Source: Bacillus yapensis
GTDB taxonomy: Bacteria > Bacillota > Bacilli > Bacillales > Cytobacillaceae
Direction: 5' to 3'
Assembly: GCF_005280205.1 (NCBI RefSeq)
Contig: NZ_SUND01000019.1
Location: forward strand, 1 to 64,000
Length of the DNA stretch: 64,000 nt
A program made the translations under genes and the position numbers. Below are positions 27,486-35,659 of the stretch, one piece after another; within the stretch, counting starts at the first letter, position 1; every line of letters starts with the position of its first letter. Below the pieces are notes generated by a model. That model did not search any database. It worked only from the letters and a program-made list of their open reading frames with translations, and was not told the DNA's origin.

Positions 27486-28067
27486 TTAGGAGGTTATGTT
27501 ATTCCTTTTGAACAATGTCCAAACTTGATCTGCCATATATTCGGGTGGATGCGGCTTTTGGTTTATAATCCACCATTCTAAAGTTCCTACAAAAGCCGTT
27601 GCAGTAAACTCTATAATTATTTCCTTGTCCATCCCTTGATTAATACCCTGCATATCGATCTTTTCTTGAATACTAGAAGTAAGGTTTTTTTGTATACCTT
27701 CCCTGAATATTGAAGTTTTTTGACTAGAAAGCATTGAAGAAAAGAATAGAAAATTCTCCTGTATATAATTAAATAAAGATTTCAAAGCCTCTTTAGCCTC
27801 ATTCTCATCTACTTTTTCCTGTATAAACTTAGTTAAAGTACAAGAAGAAATCATTTTGTCCAAATGATCTTCTATACACCTATTGAGTAGGTCATATTTA
27901 TCAGTATAGTGAAGATATATGGTTCCTCGATTTACATTTGCCCGTTCAGAAATATCATTTATGGTAATCCGATCAAATTCCTTCTCAGAAAAAACTTCAA
28001 GAAACGCCCTGTTTATGGCTTCTTTTGTTCTAAGAATTCGTCTATCTGTTTTATTTCCAATAGCCAT
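27486..28067 (-). CDS. TetR/AcrR family transcriptional regulator
   Basis: Protein of 193 residues with an N-terminal TetR helix-turn-helix (about 8-57; ITINDISERANVNRGTIYLH is the recognition region) and a helical ligand-binding C-terminus ending in WWIINQKPHPPEYMADQVW. It is divergent from an SDR oxidoreductase gene with a clear palindromic operator between them, so it probably represses that gene and itself. The inducer is unknown. This divergent layout is the usual one for TetR regulators of a detoxifying enzyme. Confidence 0.92.
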   Translation of the reverse strand: MAIGNKTDRRILRTKEAINRAFLEVFSEKEFDRITINDISERANVNRGTIYLHYTDKYDLLNRCIEDHLDKMISSCTLTKFIQEKVDENEAKEALKSLFNYIQENFLFFSSMLSSQKTSIFREGIQKNLTSSIQEKIDMQGINQGMDKEIIIEFTATAFVGTLEWWIINQKPHPPEYMADQVWTLFKRNNITS

Positions 28068-28105
28068 CTTTCATTCACCTCCGTTTTTAATGAACACAAT
28101 TCAAA

Positions 28106-28129
28106 CGTTTGTTGTATATTGAACAAACG
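28106..28129. promoter_or_regulatory. Likely TetR operator between tetR-like and SDR genes
   Basis: Perfect inverted repeat CGTTTGTT-N8-AACAAACG. It lies 39 nt upstream of the TetR start and about 140 nt upstream of the SDR start. The total length of 24 bp fits a TetR-family dimer or pair-of-dimers site. Confidence 0.75.
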
Positions 28130-28268
28130 AGTGATGATTAGCGATTGTAATTCCTTTTCCTATCTCTATAATAATAATCAACGGCCGCATTATGTACAAC
28201 ACGTGTTGAATAAAATTTGTTTTAAATTTTGGAATAAACATTGAAATTACCTAAAGGAGCGTTAACAA

Positions 28269-28979
28269 TTGGAAAATTTGAAATCTAAGGTAATCATTAT
28301 AACAGGAGCATCGAGTGGAATTGGAGAAGCAACTGCTAAGTTTTTAGCCAAAAACTGTGCAAAAGTAGTATTAGCTGCCAGAAGAGAAGAACTACTCAAA
28401 ATAATCGTAAACGAAATAAAAAAGGAAGGTGGGGAGGCTGTTTATATGCAAGCCAACGTGACTTCGGTGGACGATATGCAAAAACTCGCCCATTTTGCTG
28501 TGGAACAGTATGGTCGTATTGATGTCCTTATTAATAGTGCTGGAATCATGCCGAATTCTCCTTTAAATGAACTTAAAATCTATGATTGGGATCAAACGAT
28601 TGATGTGAACATTAAAGGTGTGCTGTATAGCATTGCATCGGTTTTACCAACGATGAGAAACCAGCAATCTGGACATATTATCAATATATCTTCTCTAATG
28701 GGACACAAAGTAATTCCAAGTACAACTGTTTACAGTGCGACCAAATTTGCCGTGCGTGCTATAACTGAAGGTCTTCGTCAAGAGGAGTCTCCTAACTCTA
28801 ATATCCGTTCAACGAACATCTCACCGGGTATGACAGCAACAGGAGTTCTTGAAGAATATCAAGATTATCCTAGCATTTCTCCTTACAGTGTGGCTAGAGC
28901 AATTGCATTTGCTATAAATGAGCCCGCTGATGCTGGAGTTAATGAAATTATAATCCGCCCTACACTTCAATCAATCTGA
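28269..28979 (+). CDS. Short-chain dehydrogenase/reductase
   Basis: Classical SDR of 236 residues. Cofactor motif TGASSGIG (about 12-19), NSAG (about 88-91), catalytic Ser in NISSLMG and the YxxxK pair in YSATK are all present. RR after the second strand (AARREELL) suggests NADP(H) preference. Substrate not predictable. The start is a TTG at 28269 with AAAGGAG 9 nt upstream; no better ATG exists. Expression is probably controlled by the divergent TetR-type regulator. A hairpin terminator follows. Confidence 0.92.
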   Translation: MENLKSKVIIITGASSGIGEATAKFLAKNCAKVVLAARREELLKIIVNEIKKEGGEAVYMQANVTSVDDMQKLAHFAVEQYGRIDVLINSAGIMPNSPLNELKIYDWDQTIDVNIKGVLYSIASVLPTMRNQQSGHIINISSLMGHKVIPSTTVYSATKFAVRAITEGLRQEESPNSNIRSTNISPGMTATGVLEEYQDYPSISPYSVARAIAFAINEPADAGVNEIIIRPTLQSI

Positions 28980-29003
28980 TCTAACGATATTACTAGAATG
29001 ACT

Positions 29004-29033
29004 GCCCTTGCATGTTATCATGAAGGGCTTTTT
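29004..29033 (+). terminator. Terminator after the SDR gene
   Basis: Stem GCCCTTGCATG / CATGAAGGGC with one bulged base, a TTAT loop, then TTTTT, 25 nt after the SDR stop. Confidence 0.8.
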
Positions 29034-29184
29034 AAATTCATTTCCAACTATAAATGCTCCTTTTTAAACTTACCTGTACCAATACTTTAAGTACGGTTCT
29101 TCACAAGTTTCTATAAACTTTTAACTATTATCCTCAACAATCTGGCCCTTAAATGAAACTAGACGCATTCTGTATTAGAGAAAT

Positions 29185-29228
29185 GCGCCCTTTTAAGGAT
29201 CGATACTATTACTAATCCTATACGCTGG
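29185..29228. repeat. Cassette-boundary-like repeat, weak copy 3
   Basis: ATGCGCCCTTTTAAGGATC followed by ATACGCTGG starting 35 nt after the GCGCCC. It resembles copies 1 and 2 in layout but with changes. Together copies 2 and 3 bracket the TetR/SDR pair. Confidence 0.3.
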
Positions 29229-29264
29229 CCCATGCTTATTAAACATTTAGCCAGCTGATATCAA

Positions 29265-30161
29265 TTAATTGTATTCCACTTCAAAATCTTTAACGTAAAC
29301 AGCATTTCCGGTAATCTCTATATCGTAACAATCTTTATTTTTAGAAACCTGCACCATAACCCTGCCATCTTTTTCAATTTCGTGACCTTGCTCTACTATA
29401 AGATTTAGAGATTCTTCAAAATGACTATTAATGTATTTAGCATAAAATGCTCCCATTACCCCCGAAGCAGTTCCAGTCACTGGGTCCTCTATTGTACCAG
29501 AATAAGGTGAAGAGAAATGACGTGCATGCATATGAGCGTTGGAATCATATGTTTCCAAACAAAATGGATGAATAGATGTTTTGGGCATTTCTTTTAATAT
29601 AGCAGGGAATAATTTATTATCAGGTTTCATTTTTTGAAATGCATCGAGTTTATTTATTGGAATCAATAATGTCCAAGTACCTGTACTGCCGTATAGAATT
29701 GGTAAATCATCATCAATATCCTCTTTTGTCAATCCAATTGAGTTAGCCAAATCTTCTTTTGAACCCTTAAATTCTTCAAATTGTGGCGAAGTTTGTTTCA
29801 TAGTTATGTATATTTCATTATCTGCAGTCAAATTAATCTTTATCGGTAAAATTCCTGCCTTTGTTTCAATTGTAAAATCCGTTTTTTCACCTAACAAACC
29901 TCTTGTTTTTAACGCATAAATAGTTGCCATTGTTGCGTGTCCGCAGAGGTTAATTTCATGACCCGGTGTAAAATAACGAATTCTAAGGTCAGCAACTTCA
30001 GATTTAACCGGAAAAGCAGTTTCATTAAAACCTACTTTAAAAGCGATTTCTTGCATTTCCACTTCTGTTAGTTCATCTCCATTTAAAACAACTCCTGCAG
30101 GATTCCCTTTATTGGCTACTTGACTAAATGCATCATAATGATGAATCTTTACCGATTTCAC
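29265..30161 (-). CDS. PhzF family isomerase-like protein
   Basis: Protein of 298 residues of the PhzF family (diaminopimelate-epimerase fold, two similar halves). Seen: GNPAGVVL (about 19-26), the catalytic Glu in FNETAFPV (about 44-51), the phosphate-binding-like INLCGHAT (about 69-76) and DPVTGTASG in the second half. PhzF isomerises an intermediate of phenazine synthesis in pseudomonads. Most Bacillus homologues have unknown substrates, and no phenazine genes are nearby. Monocistronic within the accessory island. Confidence 0.9.
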   Translation of the reverse strand: MKSVKIHHYDAFSQVANKGNPAGVVLNGDELTEVEMQEIAFKVGFNETAFPVKSEVADLRIRYFTPGHEINLCGHATMATIYALKTRGLLGEKTDFTIETKAGILPIKINLTADNEIYITMKQTSPQFEEFKGSKEDLANSIGLTKEDIDDDLPILYGSTGTWTLLIPINKLDAFQKMKPDNKLFPAILKEMPKTSIHPFCLETYDSNAHMHARHFSSPYSGTIEDPVTGTASGVMGAFYAKYINSHFEESLNLIVEQGHEIEKDGRVMVQVSKNKDCYDIEITGNAVYVKDFEVEYN

Positions 30162-30699
30162 GTTTCAATCCCCCTATTTATTTTCTGAATTTTTAAATTT
30201 GCCCTTTTATTTTACCATTAATTAATACATCTTTGTTTAATTACCCACCCGTTTGCTTTGCTCAATTAAATGGCTCGTTTGCGGAAAATAATCTTAGTTA
30301 AGTGAAAAAGCACTTAAACATTAATAAATGTAATAAAATGAAAAAATAAACTGTTAATGATGTTCTTATTAAATAAAGGCTATCCATGCACGCGCACATT
30401 GATAGCCTTTTTCTTATGCGTTTTAATATTTGAAATTGGTGTAACGGAAGCCATTTCAACGTCTCCCCATTTTCTGAATAAGATAAGCGTCTGCCCACAA
30501 TTTTAAATAAGTCCCCCAAAACCTCCCCCAAATAGATGGGGAAGAATATATAATTCTACAAAGCTGAAAACAAATAAAAAACCCTAAAAACATTGATGTA
30601 ACAATGTTTCTAGGGTTTTTGTTATTGCTCTTTACAAAGCAATTCAATTAACGAGAGTAGAACTCAACAGATATAGTTTTTTGGGAATAAAGAAGGAAA
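30162..30699. other. Non-coding spacer with hairpins, no gene recognised
   Basis: AT-rich and without a convincing gene; the frames present lack ribosome binding sites and protein-like composition. It holds two hairpins: AAAGGCTATC / GATAGCCTTT at 30375-30410 followed by T residues on the plus strand, and AACCCTAAAAACATTG / CAATGTTTCTAGGGTT at 30580-30617 followed by TTTTT. These look like terminators left without their genes, consistent with decayed DNA. Confidence 0.6.
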
Positions 30700-30727
30700 G
30701 AGTGCGAAAATTACCATTATCGCACTC
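30700..30727. repeat. Stem-loop upstream of the Hachiman genes
   Basis: GAGTGCGA / TCGCACTC arms around the loop AAATTACCATTA. An almost identical stem-loop lies at 34410-34437, just after the second Hachiman gene; the arms are identical and the loops differ at 3 of 12 positions. Confidence 0.75.
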
Positions 30728-30806
30728 ATTTGTTTGTGGTAAAATTTGTATTATAAGTAAATACTCAAAGAATTATTCTAGCTGAAAGTCTATGTCAATA
30801 TAAAGC

Positions 30807-30834
30807 TTTACGTGGTTAATGCAACTTTTATAAT
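30807..30834 (+). promoter_or_regulatory. Possible promoter of the Hachiman operon
   Basis: TTTACG, 16-nt spacer, TATAAT, ending 28 nt before the hamA start codon. A fair match to a sigma-A promoter. Confidence 0.45.
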
Positions 30835-30861
30835 ATTTAGAAATAGAAGGGATATTATTTT

Positions 30862-31794
30862 ATGTCTGAATTTACTGAAATTACTGATGAAATGATAACT
30901 AACCTACTTACTCATACAGACTCCTTAATGAATCATATTTACTTTATAAACCAGACTTTTAATTTAAAGCCTAATAAAAGACACTATGGAACATGCATTA
31001 ATTATGTTGATTTACAAGAATATAGGGAGGAATTTTTAGAGGAACTTGTAAATACAATTTGTGAATGGGTTTATTCAAATACCAAAGCCCAAAAAATAAT
31101 TGATGAAATGATGAATGATGAAAATCGTTCTATACAAAATGCAAATTCAAAACTTCGGAAGTTGTCTTTAAGCTATTTTCGCGATAGAGATGACCGGAAA
31201 TTAAATTTGCAGGGTCAAATTGGTGAACTTATTTTATTTAATTTTATTCAACATTATTTTAAGGCTGTACCTCTGATAAGGAAAATGCCTATTACAACGT
31301 CAACTGGTCATGAAAGATTTGGTGCTGATGCGATCCATTATAAAAAAGAAAATGATAAAAATATTTTAATTCTTGGAGAGTCAAAAATTTATACAAAAGC
31401 TTATAGATTTAAGGCCGCATTTGAAACCTCCATCACCAGTATTTTATCAACCTTTGAAAATCATAGAAAAGAGATTGGACTATATATTTACAATGATTTT
31501 CTGGACGAATCACTAGAAAAGGTCGCTAGGGCATATAAGAGGGGGATACTCAAAAACACCGAAGTTCATTTGGTTTGTGTTATTGGATATAACGAGACAT
31601 CTAAATTGAAACTAACTAGTGAAGCTGAGATAAAAGCTCAATTTGAAAAAATAATTTTAAATCAATGTAAAAAAATAGAAAGTAAATTATTTGAAACGAT
31701 TGAAGAAAGTTTATTAGAAAGAATTAATTATATTTTATTTCCAGTTTGGGAACTAGATGATTTAGTAAAAGAATTCCAAGATCAAATTCGTTAA
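30862..31794 (+). CDS. hamA: Hachiman anti-phage system, HamA (DUF1837)
   Basis: Protein of 310 residues, the size and layout of HamA. A PD-(D/E)xK-like nuclease core is visible: GEL with Glu122, GADAIHY with Asp156, and GESKIY with Glu173 and Lys175 after a short beta hairpin. HamA is the nuclease effector of Hachiman and is held by its partner HamB until that helicase senses damaged or phage DNA. It is followed after 8 nt by a large helicase gene, which makes the two-gene identification strong. The base composition is very AT-rich compared with the core genes around it, consistent with transfer. Confidence 0.88.
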   Translation: MSEFTEITDEMITNLLTHTDSLMNHIYFINQTFNLKPNKRHYGTCINYVDLQEYREEFLEELVNTICEWVYSNTKAQKIIDEMMNDENRSIQNANSKLRKLSLSYFRDRDDRKLNLQGQIGELILFNFIQHYFKAVPLIRKMPITTSTGHERFGADAIHYKKENDKNILILGESKIYTKAYRFKAAFETSITSILSTFENHRKEIGLYIYNDFLDESLEKVARAYKRGILKNTEVHLVCVIGYNETSKLKLTSEAEIKAQFEKIILNQCKKIESKLFETIEESLLERINYILFPVWELDDLVKEFQDQIR

Positions 31795-31829
31795 TCAATG
31801 AGGTGATACAATTGTTAGGTGACTACAGA

Positions 31830-34346
31830 ATGAACCAATATGATAGAAGTTTAGTAACAAAATTACTCAAATATGATCTAGAGTTTGTAGCGAAGAAGCT
31901 TCAATTCATTAATAATCGTAAAATTACTTTGGAAGATAATGAATTACCAGAAATAATCGGTTTAATCGATGAACTATCTATGAACTCAGATGAAAAGTCT
32001 CAAAAAATTGTAACATTGTTGTGTACTTTACTTTTTAAATATAAGCATGAAAATTGGAGTGGGCTGAATGAATTCTTAGTTCTAGCACTTTCAAGGATTG
32101 GTTTGTCTCCAACAGCAATAATGGTAGACGAAGACTATGATACTATAAATAACAAACACTTACGTTTTAGTAGTTTTATATCAGAATTGTCCGTCTCGAT
32201 TAATAGAAGGAACTTCGAAGTTGAAATTATGGGGAATAAATTTACTCTAACAAAATTTCAAAAGGAAGTATGGGATAAAATTGATAAATTCAGAATTATT
32301 GGAATATCAGCACCTACTTCTGCCGGTAAGTCATTTGTAATTTTATTAAAAGTAATAGAAAAGTTACTTTTCAAAAAAGGTACAGTTGTATATATTGTCC
32401 CTAATTTGAGTTTAGTATCTCAGGTTTCTTCTGATTTTAGAAAAGTTTTAAATAAATTTAGCATAAAGGATTACAAAATTTATAATTCTTTCGATGAGAA
32501 TGAGAGGTTAGAAAATAGAATATATGTACTTACTCAAGAAAGGGCAATAGGTGCTTTTGCATACATGGAAAACCCATTTCCAAATTTAAGATTTCTGATT
32601 GTGGACGAGATTCAAAATATTGAAAGAGTGTCATCAGAAGACGATGATCGATCTAAAACACTGTTTGATACCTTAATAGAATTTAGAAATAATTCATTAC
32701 CTGACAAAATTTTAATATCAGGTCCTAGAATAAAAAAAATTGAAGAATTAGCAAAAGATATCTTTGGAGAAGACGCAATAGAGCAAGAAACAAAACAGTC
32801 ACCAGTAGTGAGCTTAACATATTCTGTTAGCAAGAAAGGAAATAAATTTTATTTAAAGCAATATTCAGATGTAATTGAAAAACCGAACGTCTTATCAATA
32901 AATAATCCGGAATACATAAATGGAATAGGTAAACAGCGGTATACAGAAAACTTTCATAGATACTTAAAGTCAATAATAAAAGGTCTGGGAGAAGAATCAA
33001 TAAACATCATTTTTTCACCTAATGCAGTTCAGGCGAGGAAAACAGCCCTTGCAATTAAAGAAGAATCTGGAAGTGCGACTAGTTGTGATAAAGTTTCTGA
33101 ATTAATTGATTATGTAAAAAGGACGGTTCATCCCAAATACGATTTAGTTGAAACTTTAAAGTATGAGGTAGCATATCATCATGGAAGGTTACCACATCAT
33201 ATTAGAAAAGTTCTTGAGAGTGCAATTACAAATAAATTAATAAAAAATGTTGTCTGTACTACTACTTTAATGCAAGGAGTAAATTTACCAGCACAAAATG
33301 TAATAATAAGAAATCCAAATTTATTTATTGATAAAAGACGGGAAAATCCTCCCAAATTATCTAATTATGAATTTGCAAATCTGCGTGGTAGAGCAGGTAG
33401 ATTAATGAAAGACTTAATAGGAAGAACTTTTGTCCTCGATGAAAACTCGTTTGAGATTGAGACTAATGAGCAGGAGTCACTTTTTGAGTCGTTGGATAAG
33501 GAATTAAGGGCTGGATATGAAGATAATTTTAATATTAATAGAGATATTCTTATAGATTGTTTAGTGAATAATACTCCTTCCAATGATGATATAGACAGTT
33601 CCTATCTGTTGCCATATATAAGATATAATTTGTTGAAGTATGGGTTAGATGCTAAAAAGAGATTGGAAGAAGTAGGGATAAGTATTCCTGAAAACCAATT
33701 AGTGAAAATCAAAGCAGCAGTAGAAAGTTTGTCAGTCCCAAAGGATATTTGTATTCTTAATCGATATTGGGATCCTATTGAGTTGGATAAATTGTATAAT
33801 GAAAAAAATAGACCTTATTTACCAAGCTCGCCAATTGAAAGAAGTATTTCTAATAATCTGTATTATTTAATCTTATACATGAAAGATAAGGTTCCGTTCT
33901 ACTACAAAAAGCATTTAGGAATACAAAATGAAGGATTAATTTTTTCTCTTTGTATTAATGCTGAAAAGTGGATAAAAGAGACTTCTTTATCGGAAATTTT
34001 GGATACTGAATATCATAATGATTCAAGTAAAATTGAAAAAACTATTTCCTTACTTCAAAATACGATTACATACAAACTTCCAGCGTTATTAAAACCGCTT
34101 TACAACATTTTCTTACCTGAAAGTAGTTTTTTGTCTTATTTGGAAATGGGGTCTTATAGGGTTATTACAAGAAAATTAATTGAAATGGGGGTGCCGAGAG
34201 AGACTGCATTATTTTTATCAAATAATTATTTAAATGATATTGATGAGGAAGAAATAAACTTAGAAGAAATACTATATAGTAGATTAAGAAACATTAGTAA
34301 TCATATTAATTACTGGGAAAAAGTTCAGTTGGAAAGTATTCTATAA
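31830..34346 (+). CDS. hamB: Hachiman anti-phage system, HamB helicase
   Basis: Superfamily 2, Ski2-like DNA helicase of about 838 residues. Walker A is SAPTSAGKS (about 160-168), motif II is VDEIQN (about 258-263), and later motifs include YHHGRLPHHIRKVLE, TTTLMQGVNLPA and the arginine-finger motif NLRGRAGR. The C-terminal 280 residues are helical and specific to the family. HamB scans DNA and controls HamA. The frame is open from a GTG at 31803; ATG at 31830 has AGGTGA 7 nt upstream and is preferred, with a TTG at 31812 as the alternative. The sequence is intact, so the system may be active. Confidence 0.9.
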   Translation: MNQYDRSLVTKLLKYDLEFVAKKLQFINNRKITLEDNELPEIIGLIDELSMNSDEKSQKIVTLLCTLLFKYKHENWSGLNEFLVLALSRIGLSPTAIMVDEDYDTINNKHLRFSSFISELSVSINRRNFEVEIMGNKFTLTKFQKEVWDKIDKFRIIGISAPTSAGKSFVILLKVIEKLLFKKGTVVYIVPNLSLVSQVSSDFRKVLNKFSIKDYKIYNSFDENERLENRIYVLTQERAIGAFAYMENPFPNLRFLIVDEIQNIERVSSEDDDRSKTLFDTLIEFRNNSLPDKILISGPRIKKIEELAKDIFGEDAIEQETKQSPVVSLTYSVSKKGNKFYLKQYSDVIEKPNVLSINNPEYINGIGKQRYTENFHRYLKSIIKGLGEESINIIFSPNAVQARKTALAIKEESGSATSCDKVSELIDYVKRTVHPKYDLVETLKYEVAYHHGRLPHHIRKVLESAITNKLIKNVVCTTTLMQGVNLPAQNVIIRNPNLFIDKRRENPPKLSNYEFANLRGRAGRLMKDLIGRTFVLDENSFEIETNEQESLFESLDKELRAGYEDNFNINRDILIDCLVNNTPSNDDIDSSYLLPYIRYNLLKYGLDAKKRLEEVGISIPENQLVKIKAAVESLSVPKDICILNRYWDPIELDKLYNEKNRPYLPSSPIERSISNNLYYLILYMKDKVPFYYKKHLGIQNEGLIFSLCINAEKWIKETSLSEILDTEYHNDSSKIEKTISLLQNTITYKLPALLKPLYNIFLPESSFLSYLEMGSYRVITRKLIEMGVPRETALFLSNNYLNDIDEEEINLEEILYSRLRNISNHINYWEKVQLESIL

Positions 34347-34407
34347 TTATTGATGACCTTTTTGTTATATTACAGTATCTGTATATCTAATTTTAATCTT
34401 ATATATT

Positions 34408-34439
34408 AAGAGTGCGAAAATAGCCAATATCGCACTCTT
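34408..34439. repeat. Stem-loop downstream of the Hachiman genes
   Basis: AGAGTGCGA / TCGCACTCT arms around AAATAGCCAATA, about 60 nt after the hamB stop, in the same orientation as the copy at 30700. It may act as a terminator, but only TTT follows. Confidence 0.75.
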
Positions 34440-34456
34440 TGCTATTTATAAGAGAA

Positions 34457-34654
34457 ATGGCCCGTATTGATCGGATATTATCGCTATTAGAAAAAATTTG
34501 GGAGCAACTGATTACGGCCATAGGAATGTACCACTTCTGCCAAGTTTTTTACCGCCGATTATCACAAGATTTACCACTTGTTGCCAACACGTTTACCATT
34601 GGAGGAATGTCAAGAAAACCGCAGATTTACAATGTTAAGGATTTTGAGAGATAA
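34457..34654 (+). pseudogene. Gene fragment beginning MARIDRILSLLEKIWEQ
   Basis: The start MARIDRILSLLEKIWEQ resembles the N-terminus of small Bacillus proteins of the YihD/DUF1040 kind as I remember them. After about residue 18 the sequence no longer looks like that family, so this is probably a remnant fused to other DNA. There is no good ribosome binding site. It ends about 130 nt before the DUF4870 gene on the other strand. Confidence 0.3.
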
Positions 34655-34696
34655 AAAAAGTCTAATTCCTCTGCATTTTTACCGAGGAATTAGACT
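34653..34696 (-). terminator. Terminator after the DUF4870 gene
   Basis: Minus-strand perfect 13-bp stem AGTCTAATTCCTC / GAGGAATTAGACT followed by TTTTTTT. It is about 90 nt after the DUF4870 stop. Confidence 0.8.
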
Positions 34697-34699
34697 AAT

Positions 34700-34733
34700 G
34701 ATCTTCCACAATCGCGCCCGTTTATGGAAGATC
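34700..34733. repeat. Hairpin with GCGCCC loop
   Basis: Arms GATCTTCCA / TGGAAGATC around a loop that contains GCGCCC. The loop and right arm (GCGCCCGTTTATGGAAGAT) resemble the boundary-like repeats at 26369, 27373 and 29185, so this may be a fourth relative. Confidence 0.45.
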
Positions 34734-34785
34734 GTTATTGAAGCAATGCATCATCATTAAAACGATTAGATTCGTTTAGATTTAA

Positions 34786-35091
34786 TCAAAACCATGATCC
34801 AATAATAGGATATCGAAAAGGACGCCCATTAAATGCTTTAACAATTCCAACAATCGGAGCTATTATAGCAATGAGTCCAAAAATAATGAGGAATGGAATC
34901 CCGATTAATATCCAAGAAAAAAAAGCAGACACCGAGATTAAAATACCTATCACAATATGAAAAACCAAAGCCTGTAAGGATAAGCTTTTAACTTCTCGAT
35001 CTGAAATAATAAAATAGGTGATAATGGGAACTAGTATAGGTGCAAACCAAGTACTAGCATGAATCAAAATTTTGAATCCCTTATTTTCCAT
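34786..35091 (-). CDS. DUF4870 family membrane protein
   Basis: Protein of 101 residues with three hydrophobic segments (about 10-28, 41-62, 65-85), typical of the DUF4870/Tic20-like small membrane proteins. No function is known. A GAGGAG ribosome binding site lies 9 nt before the ATG, and a strong terminator follows, so it is its own unit. It is the last gene of the accessory island before the haem operon. Confidence 0.8.
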   Translation of the reverse strand: MENKGFKILIHASTWFAPILVPIITYFIISDREVKSLSLQALVFHIVIGILISVSAFFSWILIGIPFLIIFGLIAIIAPIVGIVKAFNGRPFRYPIIGSWF

Positions 35092-35606
35092 TTAAAATTA
35101 CTCCTCTTTGAATCGTAATATTTAACAAACCTTTATTCATTAATTATTATAAAGTGTTGGTTAGAATATTACATCAGGCTATGAACTAAATCGGTATACG
35201 ACTTTGGTCGTAGTCCAAATCAAAATTCCAGTATGCGAACTATTCTTTCACAATTTCGAGCTACTGAGATTACTCCTACTCCTCTATATTTCCAGATTAT
35301 GGAACAAGTTAAAAATTCTTTCTTCAACTAAACTGCTCCGTTAGTGTAAGAACATTTTTTACAATCTTAATAGTAAGATTAACATGATTATCTGATAAAA
35401 ATATCATATCCACTCTCAGATATTTATAGAGGTGAGATTATGATGATTATTGCTCAATATTTATTTTAAATAATCGAACTATGTATTAAACAATCAAACT
35501 TTGTTTATAAATCTACAGCATAGGTCTCATACCTTCCGCTCCAACCTTCTTTGAATTACTTCTTATTCCAAGAAACCATTTTGAAAATAAGCTTACATCC
35601 AAAGAC
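35092..35606. other. Intergenic stretch without recognised gene
   Basis: About 515 nt, AT-rich, with only short frames. A patch near 35331-35366 (AACTAAACTGCTCCGTTAG) looks like a sequence found between genes in other Bacillus genomes; this is from memory. No promoter or RNA gene could be supported. Confidence 0.4.
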
Positions 35607-35650
35607 AAAAAAAGCCGGGCAAATCACAAAAGTGATTCATCCCAGCTTTT
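35607..35650 (-). terminator. Terminator of the hem operon
   Basis: Minus-strand hairpin AAGCTGGG ... CCCGGCTT with an inner stem ATCAC / GTGAT, followed by a T run. It lies just after the hemL stop. Confidence 0.88.
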
Positions 35651-35659
35651 TATAAAAAT

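Noticed and set aside
30298-30647. Two overlapping minus-strand frames of 63 and 77 codons between phzF and hamA
   Set aside because: No ribosome binding site, they span hairpins and their composition is not protein-like; treated as non-coding.
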